Source: Pseudomonas pudica (lineage in GTDB: Bacteria; Pseudomonadota; Gammaproteobacteria; Pseudomonadales; Pseudomonadaceae). From it: a stretch of 64,000 bases of DNA. Below are positions 26,563 to 38,746 of this stretch, in pieces. A program made the position numbers and the translations under genes. Positions within the stretch are counted from its first letter, which is position 1. The number at the start of each line of letters is the position of its first letter. The notes beneath the pieces were generated by a model that was not told where the DNA came from, made no database searches, and saw only the letters and a list, made by a program, of their open reading frames with translations. Location of the stretch: the NCBI RefSeq assembly GCF_015680405.1, contig NZ_JADLJS010000005.1, positions 62,001-126,000 of the forward strand, written 5' to 3'.

Positions 26563-27447
26563 TCAGATCTGCTCCAGCAACCAACTGCGAAACGCCCGCA
26601 GCGACGGCAACGCCTCATTGCGCGGTGGGTAGATCAGGTAATAACTGCGCTGGCTGGCAAATGCCACCCCGGGGCTGTGCAGCTCACCCTTGGCCAGTTC
26701 TTCCTCCACCAGTATGCGCGGCACCAGGCCGATGCCGATCCCGGCCCGTACCGCCTGGATCAGGTGCGAGGTCAACTCGAAGCTCGGCCCCAGGCGCATC
26801 GCCCGGTGCGCCAGGCCATGGTGCGAGAACCACTCGCCCCAGGCATGCGGATTGTTGGCCACATTCAGCAGCACCTCTTCACTGATGCGTGCAGGGCTCC
26901 AGCCCTGGCTGTCCGCGCCAGCCTCCGGCGGCAATATCACCACCAGTTCCTCGGCATGCAGGCGATGGCAGATCAACCCCGGCAAGTCGTGGCTGGCCAC
27001 GCCGATGGCGGCATCGATCTCGCTGGTGTCGAAGTTGATGGCTTCGATGCGTGAATGTATGTGCACCAGCATGCCCGGGTGAGCGCTGTAGAAGGCGTGC
27101 AGCCGTGGCAGCAGCCATTTCGAGCCGAAGGTGGGCAGTGTGGCCAGGCGCAGGGTGCCCACCCCCGACTGGTAGGCCAATGCCTGCAAGGTGGCACTGC
27201 GGATGCGCCCCAGTGCCTCGCTGAGCTCGCGCTGGTACAGGCGGCCGACATCGGTCAGCTGCACCTGGCGCCCATCGCGGCGGAACAGGGTCAGACCCAG
27301 TTGCTGCTCCAGCGCCTGCACCTGGCGGCTGACCGCGCTCTGGGTCAGCGACAGCTCGGCGGCGGCGCGGGTGTAGCTTTCATGCCGGGCGGCAGCCTCG
27401 AAAGCCAGTAGCAGCGACATGGATGGGGTCAGATGGCGGTAATTCAT
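26563..27447 (-). CDS. LysR-family transcriptional regulator (GcvA-like)
   Basis: 294 residues. Winged helix-turn-helix at ~8-66 (LLLAFEAAARHESYTRAAAELSLTQSAVSRQVQALEQQLGLTLFRR) followed by the LysR substrate domain (GTLRLATLPTFGSKWLLPRL onward; GIGIGLVPRILVEEEL). Sequence style is that of the GcvA/AmpR branch. It is divergent from the YdiJ-type dehydrogenase gene across 152 bases, the usual layout for a LysR regulator and its target, so control of that gene is likely but not shown. Confidence 0.88.
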   Translation of the reverse strand: MNYRHLTPSMSLLLAFEAAARHESYTRAAAELSLTQSAVSRQVQALEQQLGLTLFRRDGRQVQLTDVGRLYQRELSEALGRIRSATLQALAYQSGVGTLRLATLPTFGSKWLLPRLHAFYSAHPGMLVHIHSRIEAINFDTSEIDAAIGVASHDLPGLICHRLHAEELVVILPPEAGADSQGWSPARISEEVLLNVANNPHAWGEWFSHHGLAHRAMRLGPSFELTSHLIQAVRAGIGIGLVPRILVEEELAKGELHSPGVAFASQRSYYLIYPPRNEALPSLRAFRSWLLEQI

Positions 27448-27599
27448 TCATGAAAGTCATTGATAGCGGCAGGATTATCCGTTTGCCCCTGAAGCAAAAC
27501 TACAGGAACATTGGCCTGCACGTCACCTCCGCATGCCAACACTCATGCCGGAACGACAGGAATCCCGTGAATTAGCCAATATCAAGAGGCCATCCTTCG

Positions 27600-30500
27600 A
27601 TGATCGCCCAGCTGCCGACCGTTGCCCCGAGCGCCAACTACCCCGAATTCCTCGAAGCCCTGCGCAACAGCGGCTTCCGTGGCCAGATCAGTGCCGACTA
27701 CGGTACCCGCACGGTGCTGGCCACCGACAACTCGATCTACCAGCGCTTGCCACAGGCGGCGGTGTTCCCGCTGGACGCCGACGATGTGGCGCGGGTCGCC
27801 ACGCTGATGGCCGAGGAGCGCTTCCAGCAGGTCAAGCTGACCCCGCGCGGCGGTGGTACCGGCACCAACGGGCAGTCGCTGACCGACGGCATCGTCGTCG
27901 ACCTGTCGCGGCACATGAACAAGATTCTCGAAATCAACGTCGAGGAACGCTGGGTGCGGGTGCAGGCCGGTACCGTCAAGGACCAGCTCAACGCCGCGCT
28001 CAAGCCGCACGGGCTGTTCTTCGCCCCCGAGCTGTCCACCTCCAACCGTGCCACTGTCGGCGGCATGATCAACACCGATGCCAGTGGCCAGGGGAGCTGT
28101 ACCTATGGCAAGACCCGCGATCACGTACTGGAGCTGCACAGTGTGCTGCTCGGTGGCGAGCGCCTGCACAGCCTGCCGATCGACGATGCCGCGCTGGAAC
28201 AGGCCTGTGCCGCGCCCGGCCGGGTCGGCGAGGTGTACCGCATGGCCCGGGAGATTCAGGAAACACAGGCCGACCTCATCGAAACCACCTTCCCCAAGCT
28301 CAACCGTTGCCTGACCGGCTACGACCTGGCGCACCTGCGCGACGAGCAGGGCCGCTTCAACCTCAACAGCGTGCTGTGCGGTGCCGAGGGCTCGCTGGGT
28401 TATGTGGTCGAAGCCAAGCTCAATGTGCTGCCGATTCCCAAGTACGCCGTGCTGGTCAACGTGCGTTACACCAGCTTCATGGATGCCCTGCGTGATGCCA
28501 ACGCGCTGATGGCGCACAAGCCGCTGTCGATCGAGACCGTCGACTCCAAGGTGCTGATGCTGGCGATGAAGGACATCGTCTGGCACAGCGTCGCTGAATA
28601 CTTCCCGGCCGACCCCGAGCGCCCGACCCTGGGCATCAACCTGGTGGAGTTCTGTGGCGACGAGCCGGCCGAGGTCAATGCCAAGGTGCAAGCGTTCATC
28701 CAGCACCTGCAGAACGACACCAGCGTCGAGCGCCTGGGCCACACCCTGGCCGAGGGCGCCGAGGCGGTGACCCGCGTCTACACCATGCGTAAACGTTCGG
28801 TGGGCCTGCTGGGCAACGTCGAGGGCGAAGTGCGCCCGCAACCGTTCGTGGAAGACACCGCGGTGCCGCCGGAGCAACTGGCCGACTACATCGCCGACTT
28901 CCGTGCACTGCTCGATGGCTACGGCCTGGCCTACGGCATGTTCGGCCACGTCGATGCCGGTGTGCTGCACGTGCGCCCGGCACTGGACATGAAGGACCCG
29001 GCCCAGGCCGCACTGGTCAAGCCGATTTCCGACGCAGTGGCGGCGCTGACCAAAAGCTATGGTGGCTTGCTGTGGGGCGAGCACGGCAAGGGCCTGCGTT
29101 CGGAATATGTGCCGGAGTACTTCGGCGAGCTGTACCCGGCGCTGCAGCGCCTGAAGGGTGCTTTTGACCCGCACAACCAGCTCAACCCGGGCAAGATCTG
29201 CACCCCGCCAGGCAGCGCCGAGGGCCTGACCAAGGTCGATGGTGTGACGCTGCGCGGTGACCTCGACCGTACTATCGACGAACGCGTGTGGCAGGACTTC
29301 CCTAGCGCCGTGCACTGCAACGGCAACGGCGCCTGCTACAACTACGACCCCAACGACGCCATGTGCCCGTCGTGGAAGGCCACCCGTGAACGCCAGCATT
29401 CGCCCAAGGGCCGTGCCTCGCTGATGCGCGAATGGCTGCGCCTGCAGGGCGAGGCCAACATCGACGTGCTGGCGGCGGCGCGCAACAAGGTGTCGTGGCT
29501 CAAGGGCCTGCCGGCACGTCTGCGCAACAACCGTGCGCGCAGCCAGGGCCAGGAAGACTTCTCTCATGAGGTGTACGACGCCATGGCCGGCTGCCTGGCG
29601 TGCAAGTCGTGCGCCGGGCAGTGCCCGATCAAGGTCAACGTGCCGGACTTCCGCTCGCGCTTCCTCGAGCTGTACCACGGCCGTTACCAGCGCCCGTTGC
29701 GTGACTACCTGATCGGTTCGCTGGAGTTCACCATCCCGTATCTGGCTCACGCGCCCAGGCTGTACAACGCGGTGATGGGCTCGAAGTGGGTGAGCAAGCT
29801 GCTGGCCGACAAGGTTGGCATGGTCGACAGCCCACTGATCAGCCGCTTCAACTTCCAGGCCACCCTGACTCGCTGCCGCGTCGGCGTGGCCAGCGTGCCG
29901 GCCCTGCGTGAACTGACCCCGGCCCAGCGCGAACGCAGCATCGTGCTGGTGCAAGATGCCTTTACCCGTTACTTCGAGACGCCGCTGCTGTCGGCCTTCA
30001 TCGACCTGGCGCACCGCCTGGGCCACCGGGTGTTCCTGGCACCGTACAGTGCCAACGGCAAGCCACTGCACGTTCAGGGCTTCCTCGGTGCGTTCGCCAA
30101 GGCGGCGATCCGCAATGCCACCCAGCTCAAGGCCCTGGCCGAGTGCGGCGTGCCGCTGGTGGGCCTGGACCCGGCGATGACCCTGGTGTATCGCCAGGAG
30201 TACCAGAAAGTGCCGGGCCTGGATGGCTGCCCGCAGGTGCTGTTGCCGCAGGAGTGGTTGATGGATGTGCTGCCGGAGCAGGCACCGACCGCGCCGGGCA
30301 ATTTCCGCCTGATGGCGCACTGCACCGAAAAGACCAACGTACCGGCCAGCACCAGGCAGTGGGAGCAGGTGTTCGCCCGCCTTGGCCTGAAGCTGGTGAC
30401 CGAGGCGACTGGCTGCTGCGGCATGTCCGGTACCTACGGGCACGAGGCCCGCAACCAGGACACCTCGCGGACCATCTTCGAGCAGTCGTGGGCGACCAAG

Positions 30501-30620
30501 CTGGACAAGGAAGGCGAGCCGTTGGCGACAGGTTACTCGTGCCGCAGCCAGGTCAAGCGCATGACCGAGAGGCAGATGCGTCACCCGCTGGAAGTGGTGC
30601 TGCAGTACGCCAAGCGCTGA
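27600..30620 (+). CDS. ydiJ: YdiJ-type FAD/iron-sulfur D-2-hydroxyglutarate dehydrogenase
   Basis: 1006 residues in three parts. An FAD-binding PCMH domain (~40-270) shows TPRGGGTGTNGQSLTDG and the STSNRATVGGMINTDASG motif; a GlcD/VAO C-terminal cap (~270-550) ends in GAFDPHNQLNPGKI with WGEHGKG before it; then a 4Fe-4S region (CLACKSCAGQCPIKV, ~662-676) and a CCG-type cysteine-rich domain (TGCCGMSGTYGHEA). The family oxidises D-2-hydroxyglutarate made as a by-product of SerA, passing electrons to a membrane or ferredoxin acceptor. Alone on its strand, divergent from a LysR regulator, followed by a hairpin and REP pair. Confidence 0.9.
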   Translation: MIAQLPTVAPSANYPEFLEALRNSGFRGQISADYGTRTVLATDNSIYQRLPQAAVFPLDADDVARVATLMAEERFQQVKLTPRGGGTGTNGQSLTDGIVVDLSRHMNKILEINVEERWVRVQAGTVKDQLNAALKPHGLFFAPELSTSNRATVGGMINTDASGQGSCTYGKTRDHVLELHSVLLGGERLHSLPIDDAALEQACAAPGRVGEVYRMAREIQETQADLIETTFPKLNRCLTGYDLAHLRDEQGRFNLNSVLCGAEGSLGYVVEAKLNVLPIPKYAVLVNVRYTSFMDALRDANALMAHKPLSIETVDSKVLMLAMKDIVWHSVAEYFPADPERPTLGINLVEFCGDEPAEVNAKVQAFIQHLQNDTSVERLGHTLAEGAEAVTRVYTMRKRSVGLLGNVEGEVRPQPFVEDTAVPPEQLADYIADFRALLDGYGLAYGMFGHVDAGVLHVRPALDMKDPAQAALVKPISDAVAALTKSYGGLLWGEHGKGLRSEYVPEYFGELYPALQRLKGAFDPHNQLNPGKICTPPGSAEGLTKVDGVTLRGDLDRTIDERVWQDFPSAVHCNGNGACYNYDPNDAMCPSWKATRERQHSPKGRASLMREWLRLQGEANIDVLAAARNKVSWLKGLPARLRNNRARSQGQEDFSHEVYDAMAGCLACKSCAGQCPIKVNVPDFRSRFLELYHGRYQRPLRDYLIGSLEFTIPYLAHAPRLYNAVMGSKWVSKLLADKVGMVDSPLISRFNFQATLTRCRVGVASVPALRELTPAQRERSIVLVQDAFTRYFETPLLSAFIDLAHRLGHRVFLAPYSANGKPLHVQGFLGAFAKAAIRNATQLKALAECGVPLVGLDPAMTLVYRQEYQKVPGLDGCPQVLLPQEWLMDVLPEQAPTAPGNFRLMAHCTEKTNVPASTRQWEQVFARLGLKLVTEATGCCGMSGTYGHEARNQDTSRTIFEQSWATKLDKEGEPLATGYSCRSQVKRMTERQMRHPLEVVLQYAKR

Positions 30621-30634
30621 CTATCAGGGCCTCG

Positions 30635-30762
30635 GGGCTGCCTTGCAGCCCCCTGGTTTACGCCGTCCCTGTAGGAGCAGCCTTGCGCTGCGAAGAGGCC
30701 GGTAGAGCCAATAGGTTTTCTTCGGCAGTAATGGCCTCTTCGCAGCACAAGGCTGCTCCTAC
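30635..30762. repeat. Terminator-like hairpin plus REP/BIME pair
   Basis: GGGGCTGCCTTGCAGCCCC at 30635-30653 can end the ydiJ transcript. It is followed by arms TGTAGGAGCAGCCTTGCGCTGCGAAGAGGCC and complement around ~35 bases. Inner-stem variant CAGCCTTGCGCTG. The right arm supplies the stop codon of the next gene. Confidence 0.85.
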
Positions 30763-31955
30763 AAGTCCCGTGCATGCCTTGAAGATGATGCCTGCCGATA
30801 CAGATACAGGCTCAACACCAGCCCGCAAGCCGCCGCCGCTGCCGCAAACAGAAACATCGAAGCAAACCCGAACCCCGCCGCCACCGCGCCAACCAGCGGC
30901 CCGGTCACCCCCAACGACAAATCGATGAATAGCGAATAAGCCCCCACCGCCGCCCCGCGGTTGGCCGCCGACACTTGGTTCACCGCCTCCACCCCCAGTG
31001 CCGGGAACACCAGCGAGAAGCCGAACCCGCTCAGCGCGGCCCCTGCCAACGCCAGTTCGGCGCTGGGCGCCAGCCACAGCATCAGCAGCCCAAGCGTTTC
31101 CACCGACAGGCAGGCAATCGCCACCCGGAACCCGCCAAGCCGGTTGATCAGGTTGCCGAACAGCAGCCGAGCGCTGATGAAGCTGGCGCCGAACAGGCTC
31201 AGGGTCAGTGCCGCATTGGCCCAGCCGCGGCTGGCGTAATACAAGGTGATGAAGGTGGCGATGGTGCCAAAGCCGATCGAGCCCAGGGCAAGCCCCGAGC
31301 CGTGCGGGAACACCTTGCCCAGCACCCGCAGGAACGGCAGGCGCACGCCACTGACGATCGGCGCGGCCTGTTTGGGCCAGGCCAGCAGCAACCCGAGCGC
31401 ACATAGCAGGATGATGCTCGCGCCCATGCTCCACAGCCCCAGGTTCCTGACCATCAGCACACCCAGCGGAGCGCCGATGGCCAGCGCGCCATAGCTGGCG
31501 ATGCCGTTCCAGGAAATGACCTTGGCCGTGTTTTCGGCACCTACACGGCCAATGCCCCAGCCAATGGCGCCAGAGCCCACCAGGCTTTCGGCGCTGCCGA
31601 GCACCAGGCGGCCGACCAGCAGGCAGGCCAGGCTCAGCCAGGGCAGGTGGATGAGGAAGGCGCAGGCCAGCATGAACACCCCGCTGAGCCCGCAGCCGGC
31701 CAGGCCATACATGACCGCCTTCTTGCTACCGTGATTGTCGATGATGCGGCTGGCGGTGGGGCGGCTGAGCAGGGTGGCCAGGTACTGCACGCTGATCACC
31801 AGCCCCGCGACCACGGCACTGAAGCCCAGATCGTTGTGCACATGGCCGGGCAATACGGCCAGCGGGATGCCGATGTTCAGGTAGCCGATGAAGGTGAAGA
31901 GGACGATGGAGACGACTTGCAGGGTGACCGCAAGGAAGTGCGGTGAGTGGGGCAT
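30759..31955 (-). CDS. Major facilitator superfamily transporter (YhhS/YfcJ-like)
   Basis: 398 residues with twelve hydrophobic segments. MFS loop 2-3 motif is present in altered form ([21 protein letters not shown]) and the linker is short. It resembles the YhhS/YfcJ arabinose-efflux-type group; substrate unknown. The last codons and the TAG stop lie in the REP arm at 30752-30762, so the C-terminal residues (ARDL) appear to be REP-derived. Upstream is a long inverted repeat and a small acidic frame on the same strand. Confidence 0.85.
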   Translation of the reverse strand: MPHSPHFLAVTLQVVSIVLFTFIGYLNIGIPLAVLPGHVHNDLGFSAVVAGLVISVQYLATLLSRPTASRIIDNHGSKKAVMYGLAGCGLSGVFMLACAFLIHLPWLSLACLLVGRLVLGSAESLVGSGAIGWGIGRVGAENTAKVISWNGIASYGALAIGAPLGVLMVRNLGLWSMGASIILLCALGLLLAWPKQAAPIVSGVRLPFLRVLGKVFPHGSGLALGSIGFGTIATFITLYYASRGWANAALTLSLFGASFISARLLFGNLINRLGGFRVAIACLSVETLGLLMLWLAPSAELALAGAALSGFGFSLVFPALGVEAVNQVSAANRGAAVGAYSLFIDLSLGVTGPLVGAVAAGFGFASMFLFAAAAAACGLVLSLYLYRQASSSRHARDL

Positions 31956-31979
31956 GAGGGCCTACGTGGGTTCTGGACG

Positions 31980-32029
31980 GTGTGAAAACGTGATGACGGG
32001 GGTAGCCCGCAGGTCAGCCGTTTTCACAC
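31980..32029. repeat. Inverted repeat GTGTGAAAACG / CGTTTTCACAC
   Basis: Perfect 11-base arms separated by 28 bases (which contain a smaller CGGG/CCCG pairing), 25 bases before the MFS start codon. It is either a two-half-site operator or a leader hairpin; no T run follows. Confidence 0.5.
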
Positions 32030-32046
32030 AGTCGGGGGATGCGCGG

Positions 32047-32175
32047 TTATTCCTGGTCAGCGCTGGATTGATCGTCACCATCCTGCTCGACGGCAGCTGC
32101 CGGTTCGGCGTGAACGGTCACGGTTGGCTCTTCTGGGTTCAGGCTTGGGAAGGGAAGATTCGGGATTTCATGCAT
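32047..32175 (-). CDS. Small acidic protein of unknown function (42 residues)
   Basis: ATG at 32175 with GAGG nine bases upstream. The N-terminus is MHEIPNLPFPSLNPEEP and the tail is Ala/Asp/Glu/Gln-rich; no membrane segment, no cysteine. No family recognised with certainty. It sits between the phhAB terminator and the MFS gene, on the same strand as both, and could be translated from the MFS mRNA. Longer reading from 32256 has no better start. Confidence 0.45.
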   Translation of the reverse strand: MHEIPNLPFPSLNPEEPTVTVHAEPAAAVEQDGDDQSSADQE

Positions 32176-32327
32176 CTCGTCGTTCCTCGCAAGTGTGAGT
32201 GAAAAGTCTGCGCCAGGCGCGTTTGAAGCTTTGCAAAGCTGGGGCAGGATACACAAGTCTGGATGACAGTTTGGATTTTTTAGCGGTCGCTTGTCGGTTT
32301 TGCGGGCGAACAGCGGACATGTTTTCC

Positions 32328-32355
32328 ATAAAAAATGGGGCCATCGGGCCCCATT
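32328..32355 (-). terminator. Rho-independent terminator of phhAB
   Basis: On the minus strand AATGGGGCC-CGAT-GGCCCCATT is followed by a run of T, ten bases after the phhB stop. Nine-base-pair stem with tetraloop. Confidence 0.92.
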
Positions 32356-32365
32356 CTTTCAGTGC

Positions 32366-32722
32366 TTACTTGCGGCCTTCAGCCGTCTCCGCCACCTTGT
32401 CGGTGCGTGCGCACATGATGAAGTCATTGCGGTGCAGGCCTTTGATCGAGTGGCTCCACCAGGTCACGGTGACCTTGCCCCACTCGGTCAGCAGGCCCGG
32501 ATGGTGGCCTTCGGCTTCGGCGATCTCGCCCACGGCATTGGTGAACGCCAGGGCGTGCTTGAAGTTCTTGAACAGGAACACGCGCTCCAGCTCCATGTGG
32601 CCGTCACGTACTTCGATGTTCCAGTCCGGGATTTCGCGAATCAGCTCGGCCAGCTCGTCGTCGGTGACCTTCGGTGCGTCGGCGCGGCAGGCTTCGCAAT
32701 GGGCTTGGTTCAAGGCATTCAT
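32366..32722 (-). CDS. phhB: Pterin-4a-carbinolamine dehydratase PhhB
   Basis: 118 residues from ATG 32722. The DCoH signature is complete: [59 protein letters not shown], with the catalytic histidine pair EGHHP and the later H-S. It dehydrates 4a-hydroxytetrahydropterin made by phenylalanine hydroxylase, regenerating the cofactor. 39 bases after phhA on the same strand; shares its promoter and ends at a strong terminator. A role in full expression of phhA has been reported for P. aeruginosa PhhB. Confidence 0.96.
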   Translation of the reverse strand: MNALNQAHCEACRADAPKVTDDELAELIREIPDWNIEVRDGHMELERVFLFKNFKHALAFTNAVGEIAEAEGHHPGLLTEWGKVTVTWWSHSIKGLHRNDFIMCARTDKVAETAEGRK

Positions 32723-32761
32723 GTGGTGTTTTCCGGTTCGAGTTGTTATCGGCAAGGTCGC

Positions 32762-33550
32762 TCAGGCAGCGACCTTGGGTGGAAACTTCGGTGCGTGCAG
32801 GCCCAGCTGCATGGCTTTGTGAACCATGCCCATGATGTCTTCGTGGGCCAGGTCGAACAGGTGCTTCATGTTCGGCAGTACGAAATACAACGGCTGCAGT
32901 ATGTCGATACGGTACGGTGTGCGCATGGCTTCGATCGGGTCGAAGGCCTGGTGCTCGGGTTCGCCAGACAGACTGTAGACGGTCTCCTTTGGTGACGAGA
33001 GGATGCCGCCGCCATAGATCTTGCGGCCCTGCGCGGTTTCCATCAGGCCGAACTCGATGGTCATCCAGTACAGGCGCGCCAGGTACACGCGTTGTTCCTT
33101 GGTCGCGGCCAGGCCGAGCTTGCCGTAGGTATGGGTGAATTCGGCGAACCAGGGGTTGGTCAGCAGCGGGCAGTGGCCGAAGATCTCGTGGAAGATATCG
33201 GGCTCTTGCAGGTAGTCGAGCTCTTCCGGGGTACGGATGAAGGTGGCCACCGGGAAGCGCTTGCTCGCCAGCAGTTCGAAGAAGGTCTGGAAGGGGATCA
33301 GCGCCGGGACTCGGGCAACCTGCCAACCGGTGGTGGCGCCCAGCACCTTGTTGATCTCGCCCAGTTGCGGAATACGGTCATGAGGCAGCTTGAGCTGGTC
33401 GATGCCGTCCAGGTATTCCTGGCACGCGCGGCCTTCGATCACTTTCAGCTGACGGGTGATCAGGGTGTTCCATACCGCATGCTCTTGCTGCGGGTAATCG
33501 ATAAAACCATGCGCATCGGGCTCGCGTGCCACGTATTGCGTCTGTTTCAT
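32762..33550 (-). CDS. phhA: Phenylalanine 4-monooxygenase (phenylalanine hydroxylase)
   Basis: 262 residues, the single-domain bacterial form without the regulatory ACT domain. Iron ligands His121 and His126 in FHEIFGHCPLL and Glu166 in MTIEFGLM are in place, with the pterin-binding GWQVARVPALIPFQTFFELLA segment. It turns Phe to Tyr with O2 and tetrahydrobiopterin-type cofactor, the entry to tyrosine and homogentisate breakdown. Promoter region (33551-33806) is shared with the divergent phhR and holds two PhhR-box-like sites. Confidence 0.97.
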   Translation of the reverse strand: MKQTQYVAREPDAHGFIDYPQQEHAVWNTLITRQLKVIEGRACQEYLDGIDQLKLPHDRIPQLGEINKVLGATTGWQVARVPALIPFQTFFELLASKRFPVATFIRTPEELDYLQEPDIFHEIFGHCPLLTNPWFAEFTHTYGKLGLAATKEQRVYLARLYWMTIEFGLMETAQGRKIYGGGILSSPKETVYSLSGEPEHQAFDPIEAMRTPYRIDILQPLYFVLPNMKHLFDLAHEDIMGMVHKAMQLGLHAPKFPPKVAA

Positions 33551-33669
33551 GTGGCTCTCCTGGTGAGGGCTTTTCTTGTTATGTGCAGGACATGCCTTAG
33601 GAATATCCCTTCACCGGCCGCTTTGCACGAGGTGGACCAGTGGGTTGGGCTGGCTTTGGGCAATGTTTT

Positions 33670-33687
33670 CGTAACGATAATTTTACA
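33670..33687. promoter_or_regulatory. PhhR box, phhA-proximal
   Basis: CGTAAC-N6-TTTACA; read on the phhA strand TGTAAA-N6-GTTACG. Ten of twelve positions match TGTAAA-N6-TTTACA. 120 bases upstream of the phhA start codon. Confidence 0.65.
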
Positions 33688-33742
33688 AAAAGGCGCAAGT
33701 GTCGGAAAATCCGAGGCATCTGGCCGAAGCTTCGGCTGGTTT

Positions 33743-33760
33743 TGTCAGCTTATCTTTACG
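33743..33760. promoter_or_regulatory. PhhR box, phhR-proximal
   Basis: TGTCAG-N6-TTTACG, eight of twelve positions matching the box, centred 73 bases (about seven helical turns) from the first site. Suits looping or co-operative binding and control of phhR itself. Confidence 0.45.
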
Positions 33761-33806
33761 ACTTTTCCGCGCGGTGTTGAAAAACATTGGCGCTTCGAGA
33801 GCCCTC

Positions 33807-35366
<1,560 letters not shown>

Positions 35367-35383
35367 TCCGCCTATATAAAAGG

Positions 35384-35507
35384 CGGGACTGCTGCGCAGT
35401 CCTTTCGCGACACAAGGCCGCTCCTACAGGTACTGCGCAATGTTTGAAGCCTGCGCAGTACCTGTAGGAGCGGCCTTGTGTCGCGAAAGGGGCCCGCAGG
35501 GCCCCCA
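35384..35507. repeat. REP/BIME inverted repeat pair
   Basis: Arms TTTCGCGACACAAGGCCGCTCCTACAGG and complement around a spacer that itself pairs (TACTGCGCA / TGCGCAGTA). Lies between convergent phhR and the DUF2790 gene. Inner-stem variant AAGGCC. Confidence 0.88.
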
Positions 35508-35519
35508 ATTCACAAGGTG

Positions 35520-35774
35520 TCAGCCGTTCGAGCAGCCGTTCCCCATCACGCGGTATTCGAGAATGTGCTTCTGGCCCTTGGAGTCCTCGTAGGTCATGCG
35601 GGCTGGCACGACTTCGCACACATTGGGCACTTCGCTCATGGAAATGACGCGGGCAATGTCCAGGTGCTGCGAGTAACTGTACTGTTCAACCGGAATCTGC
35701 TCGGCATCTTTGGCTTCGCCGGCCATCGCCGCGCCGCAAAGACTGCCAAGTACCAATACCAGTAAAGCTTTCAT
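35520..35774 (-). CDS. DUF2790 small periplasmic protein
   Basis: 84 residues from ATG 35774 (a TTG two codons upstream is possible). Signal peptide MKALLVLVLGSLCGAAMA, then a compact domain with IPVEQYSYSQHLDIARVISMSEVPNVCEVVPARMTYEDSKG and LEYRVMGNGC. The two mature cysteines (VCEV and GNGC) are placed for one disulfide. The family is nearly limited to Pseudomonas and has no known function; P. putida usually has several copies. Convergent with phhR and about 400 bases from divergent acsA. Confidence 0.85.
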   Translation of the reverse strand: MKALLVLVLGSLCGAAMAGEAKDAEQIPVEQYSYSQHLDIARVISMSEVPNVCEVVPARMTYEDSKGQKHILEYRVMGNGCSNG

Positions 35775-35982
35775 TTTCAATTTACCTGTCTAAGGTCGTG
35801 AGGGGGCACGCGGCGCTTATGGCGCCGCGAGTATTGCTAGTTTCAACTATCGGGTTTGGATGGGGATTAACGCTTGCCTTCGTGGGGGCTGTTACCAGTT
35901 GTTAATCGCCTTGCCGTTGCTGGCGAAGTGAATTTTATGGCTGCCGCCAAGACTGAAACAGTGGGTCTTTTGATAAAGTGTT

Positions 35983-36012
35983 TTGACAGAATCTGTAACA
36001 ATCCTCTGATAA
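35983..36012 (+). promoter_or_regulatory. Candidate acsA promoter
   Basis: A perfect -35 TTGACA with a weak -10 (TGATAA at 18 bases) about 160 bases before the acsA ATG. The weak -10 suits a promoter that needs an activator. The rest of 35775-36172 is A+T-richer gene-free DNA with no other recognisable element. Confidence 0.35.
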
Positions 36013-36172
36013 ACCGCCCCCGTATTTTCTCGTCTGGGCTGTAAGGTGCGTGCCAGAGCGCTTTGTCGGGACGGGCGTACCAAATTACTACCAACGTCGA
36101 ATGGCTTTTGTCGCTCTGGTACAGTTACAAACGGTTCCATACAAAAACAACTATTACACCGAGGTAACACAG

Positions 36173-38134
<1,962 letters not shown>

Positions 38135-38170
38135 TAGAGGGCTGGTGCACGCTGAAGGCTTTGTGCGATC

Positions 38171-38260
38171 CCTGTGGGAGCGGCTTTAGCCGCGGAGAGC
38201 CCAGCGCGGTGGATGGCACCGGCGTTGCCGGTGTTCGCGGCTGAAGCCGCTCCCACAGGG
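38171..38260. repeat. REP/BIME inverted repeat pair
   Basis: CTGTGGGAGCGGCTTTAGCCGCGG and its complement with a small GGCACCGGCGTTGCCGGTG hairpin between. Inner-stem variant GGCTTYAGCC. Directly after acsA. Confidence 0.85.
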
Positions 38261-38283
38261 TAAGGCGTGTGCTGTACCAATAA

Positions 38284-38313
38284 AACCCCGCCCGGGAAAC
38301 CGGCGGGGTTTTT
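38284..38313 (+). terminator. Rho-independent terminator of acsA
   Basis: AACCCCGCC..GGCGGGGTT with further CCGG pairing inside, then T5, 150 bases after the stop and beyond the REP pair. Confidence 0.92.
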
Positions 38314-38475
38314 GCTTTACTGTTACCCGACATTCATCGGTAACTATTCTGTCACCGGCGCCGCACAAGATCGGGGCGCCAGGAAACAATTCCGGCCTGT
38401 TTCGGTGCGTTTTCACAGCCTTTTTTTGCAACGCAGCACGCTGCACTTGCCGTAATACAAGGCTTTGCCAATAAT

Positions 38476-38491
38476 AGGCCCGGGAATTGCT
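38476..38491 (+). promoter_or_regulatory. Candidate sigma-54 promoter of the aot operon
   Basis: AGGCCC-N5-TTGCT keeps the invariant GG-N10-GC of -24/-12 promoters and eight positions of the TGGCAC-N5-TTGCA consensus. It lies ~255 bases before aotJ; the region 38314-38746 (430 bases) has no gene. Nitrogen control of arginine uptake would make sense, but the site is short. Confidence 0.3.
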
Positions 38492-38582
38492 AGTACTATA
38501 GGTTCTATTTCTTGCGCTCTTGCATATTTTGCAATGGCTGTCAACATCGCCCGCTTCGGTTTCAAGCGCTTCTGTAAGTAGT

Positions 38583-38598
38583 TGTCGCTTTGAAGAAA
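38583..38598 (+). promoter_or_regulatory. ArgR half site upstream of aotJ
   Basis: TGTCGC-N8-AA, an exact match to the half-site consensus known for ArgR of P. aeruginosa. A weak half site (TCAAGC-N8-AA) is exactly 21 bases upstream, the expected phase of tandem half sites. About 150 bases before the aotJ start. Confidence 0.5.
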
Positions 38599-38746
38599 TA
38601 TCGACTACCGGGCTGTCGTTAAAATGCCACTCACTCGCTCGTGGTCTGCGACCTTGGTCGAACCCTGCGCGGCTCGCGTTGTACCCATTCGCATATCGGG
38701 CAGCCGTTACCTGCCTTGTATTGCCCAGTACCGATGGAGTTACCTG

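Noticed and set aside
27582..30584. 1000-codon open frame opposite ydiJ
   Set aside because: Same kind of antisense shadow; the plus-strand gene has complete FAD and Fe-S motifs.
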